Shown in pieces: positions 60,719 to 64,000 of a stretch of 64,000 bases of DNA (position 1 is the first letter of the stretch; the number at the start of each line of letters is the position of its first letter). Location of the stretch: NCBI RefSeq assembly GCF_030704535.1, contig NC_081811.1:3426501-3490500 (forward strand). The letters run 5' to 3'. Source of the DNA: Vitis vinifera (lineage: Eukaryota > Streptophyta > Magnoliopsida > Vitales > Vitaceae). Under the pieces are notes generated by a model that was not told the origin of the DNA, ran no database searches, and worked only from the letters and a program-made list of their open reading frames with translations. The translations under genes and the position numbers were made by a program.

Positions 60719-60729
60719 AAGTAAGGATT

Positions 60730-62340
60730 AGAAGGTGTGAATGAGAAGATATTGCATTATATCTTTACCTTATCTTTATGCTCCTGTTTAGCCCTAATTA
60801 GGCACCATGACGAGTAGAGTTAAACCCTGGCTTTATCTTTTAGAGCTTGGAAGAGGACAGAGTGACTCTAAAGAGGGTTTTTTTTTCAGGTTCTTGGATC
60901 ACTTGTAAGGAGATAAAATAACCTGTTTATGATAAATTCAAGTCATTGATGGGGATAATGTACTATCATAATTTAAGAGCTGTGTTTCATGTTTCATCTG
61001 TTGTCATTTTAGATCATACTCACAAAATATCTGTAAATTGTCCAAATGAATTTCATGTGCAGGTGGTTCATTTAAGAAAATTGGAAAAATGCCAAATGAC
61101 TAATAGTAATTCAGTAACTATTTCAATAGGCTACAGTCTACTGGTGGTGTGGTTGGTGTTTGAAAAGACAAAGGAAAACATCTGCAAGGGAAAGACGAGC
61201 CCAAATTCATGAAAGCTACTTATCACGATTTAACAGATGCCTAGGTTCTGTTAACAAGGACTTTGCCACTAAACACTTGATGAATCAGGCTCTTAACAAA
61301 TTTGTAGGTTCCTGTTAAGCAAACGCATGATATCAGTTAATGTGAACTTTTCAACCTAATGCTTGATTGTACATTTGTACTTGAATGTTTCTTTCTTTCC
61401 CTCCTTGATCAGGCTCCTCGGTTATCTTTCTATGCTTAACCTCCATCTGCATGAAGGGAAAAAATTAGGTTACGATCTTTGGCATGTCCTTGCTCACACA
61501 AAAATCTTCTTTTCTTTTCTGTACTGCATGCACATCGGTTTTACATGTGATTCCAGTTCATATATGGATGTAATTTGATTCAGCTTCAGTATTTGGGTTT
61601 TGGGGTGGGGTGTGGGGGTGGTGTTTGTGCAAGATTTAAGACAAATTTCATTCCATTGCTCTACTAAATCAATTATCAGTAGCTTAAAACTCCCTTCTTC
61701 TACAATCCAAGGTTCCTTGTTGGACAGATATGTCATCCCTTTCCACTATTCTCATTTGCATTTAAACAAATTGGTGCTGATGTTTAACAAATTATTTTGT
61801 TGCAGTTCCAATTTCTCTTCATCAGTTCTAGGACAGTTTAATGATTGGTTTTGTGAAACTTCCTTCTGTAAAAGGTTCTACCATTTGATTGATTTATGAG
61901 TATCTATTGTCTCTCTATAACTTTATGAGTATCTATTGTCTCTCTATAATTTCACTGAATGATATCTGTTAGGGACCACTGTGGCTTCTTAGGACTTAGA
62001 GATGGTCACATGGTGGACCACCACCACCATGGTTTCTAGGTTACATTTTGCTGAACTTGAATTTTTCTCTTATCTTATTAATCCTAGTCTTTTGATATCT
62101 TAAAAAATGGGATTCAGAATAATGTTATTGAATCATATTGAATTTATCAGTTTTTTCTATGAAGCATAGAGAGAAGATTTGCCCAAGGTATAAAAGAATA
62201 TAACATGTAGCATGTAGTTTTAGACCTACATTTTTAGCAGATTAATAAAATAATAATAAAGATGGATGGCAATTCCATTTCTTTTATTTTGAAAAAGGGT
62301 TCATCTTTTTTGGGTTGGATCAACCAATTTGATGTATTTT
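60730..62340. other. Intergenic DNA, no gene seen
   Basis: There is only a 29-base tandem duplication at about 61894-61950 (ttatgagtatctattgtctc twice). Short frames have no motif. Confidence 0.4.
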
Positions 62341-62352
62341 ATGTGAGTCATC

Positions 62353-63610
62353 CTTTTTTTTTTTTTTTTTGACAAGAAGATAATATATATATATATATAT
62401 AAGCACTTACAAAAAGGTGCAATAAAGTACACAATATATACAATCGTTACCAAAAGAATAGGCAAGCAAAAGAAAGAGAGAAGAAACAAAACACAGACCC
62501 TTTCTCATTTGAGCTAATCCAATCTATGCCTATCATGGTTATGGAATAATCACCTATATATAGTCTAACCCATTCCAAAAAAGTACTTATAAAAGAGAGT
62601 TCAATTGCTTGTTGTGGTGGTTCTAAATCTTCAAAGTCCTTTCCGTTTCTTTCTTTCCACAACATCTAGAACACACACAATGAAGTGAACTCCCCTCTCC
62701 CCCAACCCCGTATTGCCCTTAAAACTTTTTTCCGTTTCTTTCTTGACCACGAGAATTCCATGCCATCTTAACAGAGTTCCTCTTACTATTGAATGCATCG
62801 CCTATACACCAAATAGAGAGAAAATCAACTACCACTTGATTCTCGCTTTAGGGAAGTAAAGGAGTAAGTGATCAACCGATTCCTCTTCCTTTTTACACAT
62901 ATAATCTATTTGGCATAATCCTTCCTTTTCTTTAAGGTTGATCAGTCATAAAAAATCTGCTACACGATGCTTCCCAAGAAACAAAAAAAAAAAAAAAAAA
63001 AACCCACCTTCATGGAAACCCAGGGATTCCAAAAACATCTTGCAGGAAAAAGCTCGCTTATTCCTTGAACTAGTGAATGGTTAGAAGGATTTGATGAAGA
63101 AACTTTCCACCTTTGGATTCCTTTGACTCTAAACTATCATTTTCCTCTTTCCTAATTGAGCATGCTTGGAGTTTTTGGAAAAAGACAGTCACTCCTTCAA
63201 GTTCCCAATCGTGAAACTATCTTGAAAAGCGAGGGCTCCACTAACCTCTTTCCTCATATTGCTCCCACACTTCCACTACCCATGCATATTTAGCGATGAT
63301 TGTGGAAAACAATGACGGATAAGATTCTTCTAAAGATGAATGACCCTACCATCTATCTTTCCAAAATTTGACTTTTCTTCTATTGCTAATGGTGAAAGAG
63401 AAATCTGCCATTGATAGGGTCCCACTTATCTTTTATCACCTTCCACACACCCACCCTATAACCATTTCTTACTCCCCTTGAGCACCAACCCCCTTCTTCT
63501 TCCTTGAATTTATGAATGATAACTCACTTCCAAAGGGATTCCTTCTCAATTGTGAACCTCTAACACCACTTGCCAAGAAGAGTTTTATTCAAAATAGGCC
63601 TCATTTGTCC
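62353..63610 (-). mobile_element. LINE, 3' half of ORF2 and tail
   Basis: A T-run at 62353-62370 marks the poly-A tail. Moving up the minus strand there are 'LWKERNGKDFEDLEP' (62665-62620), 'CKKEEESVDHLLLYFPKARI' (zf-RVT region, about 62915-62855), 'WNPWVSMKVGF' (about 63030-63000) and 'LNKTLLGKW' (about 63590-63560), the standard order in plant L1-type ORF2. Stops and frameshifts are frequent, and a 21-base T/A run sits inside at about 62980-63002. Confidence 0.75.
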
Positions 63611-63616
63611 AAATGA

Positions 63617-64000
63617 GGGAGGTTGACTTTGGTAAAGAGCACTCTCTCTAGCCTCCCAATTTACTTTATGTCGTTGTTTATCATTCCTCACCAGGTGAGC
63701 CTAAGGTTGGAGAAGATTCAAAGAGGCTTCCTTTGGGGGGGAGGAGTTTCCCAAAGTAGGCCACATTTGGTGAATTGGTCTATTGTTTGCATGGAGAAAA
63801 AGGATGGGGGCTTAGATATTAGAAATCTATCTAGCCTAAATAAGACTCTTTTTGGAAAATGGTGTTGGAGATTTGCTTCAAAGCAAGATTCTTTATGGAA
63901 ACAAGTGATTGTAGGGAAATATGGAGAGGAAGAGGGAGGTTGGTGTTCTGGTGCTTCAAGGGATGGTTATAGAGTGGGACTTTGGAAGGCGTTTAGGAAC
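63617..64000 (+). mobile_element. LINE ORF2 fragment, runs off the window
   Basis: One plus-strand frame is open from about 63620 to the end and reads 'GRLTLVKSTLSSLPIYFMS', 'LRLEKIQRGFLWGGG', 'LNKTLFGKWCWRFAS' and 'LWKQVIVGKYGEEEGGW', the region after the RT fingers/palm in plant LINE ORF2. It lies head to head with the minus-strand LINE, sharing the LNKTL.GKW block with it, so these are two different copies. Truncated at the right edge of the window. Confidence 0.8.

Noticed and set aside
1..64000. CRISPR arrays, bacterial-type operons, rRNA or intact tRNA genes
   Set aside because: None seen. The window is plant nuclear DNA, and the only tRNA-like sequences are SINE heads lacking a full cloverleaf.

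Overview
The window is nuclear DNA from a flowering plant. Its genes are split by many AT-rich introns, and the spaces between them are AT-rich and crowded with LINEs, SINEs, MITEs, LTR pieces, an endogenous pararetrovirus fragment and a plastid-DNA insertion. The genes are eudicot types, and the LINE 3' ends (a run reading CCTATCAAAA before poly-A) together with the LTR family look like grapevine (Vitis). That species call comes from recognition, not from a database search.

Layout, left to right. 1-3.8 kb is intergenic, with a degenerate repeat array split by a MITE. 3.97-6.62 kb (minus strand) is a complete six-exon NLA/BAH1-type SPX-RING ubiquitin ligase gene. 7-13 kb is intergenic, with an ACGT/G-box cluster, local duplications and a solo LTR. 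13.39-15.11 kb and 20.26-21.56 kb (plus strand) are two four-exon universal stress protein genes, a tandem duplicate pair. The space between the copies holds a decayed Caulimoviridae-like reverse transcriptase segment with its own promoter-like region (about 16.7-19.7 kb).

23.0-41.6 kb (minus strand) is one 14-exon gene for a DExH8-type DEAH RNA helicase with two CCCH zinc fingers, about 1007 residues. Its introns carry LINE remnants, a SINE, a MITE, a Ty3/Gypsy chromodomain fragment and several local duplications. 42.0-50.5 kb has no gene. It holds two more copies of the solo-LTR family (one 3.2 kb), two copies of a MITE family and a decayed nuclear copy of plastid DNA (ycf2 plus another inverted-repeat segment).

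51.29-56.87 kb (plus strand) is a 13-coding-exon SR34/SF2-type splicing factor gene with a 5'UTR intron. It carries a 5'-truncated LINE and a SINE, each with clear target-site duplications. 58.36-59.36 kb (plus strand) is an intronless EID1-type gene (phytochrome A-associated F-box protein). 59.4-62.3 kb is intergenic with one more SINE. 62.35-64.0 kb holds two LINE copies head to head, the second running off the window.

The genes do not form a pathway. They are independent transcription units: phosphate/nitrogen-linked ubiquitination (NLA), stress-related nucleotide-binding proteins (USP), RNA metabolism (DExH8 and SR34) and light signalling (EID1). All exon boundaries were derived by hand from GT/AG sites with frame checks. 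In every gene the exon lengths sum to a multiple of three with no internal stop.
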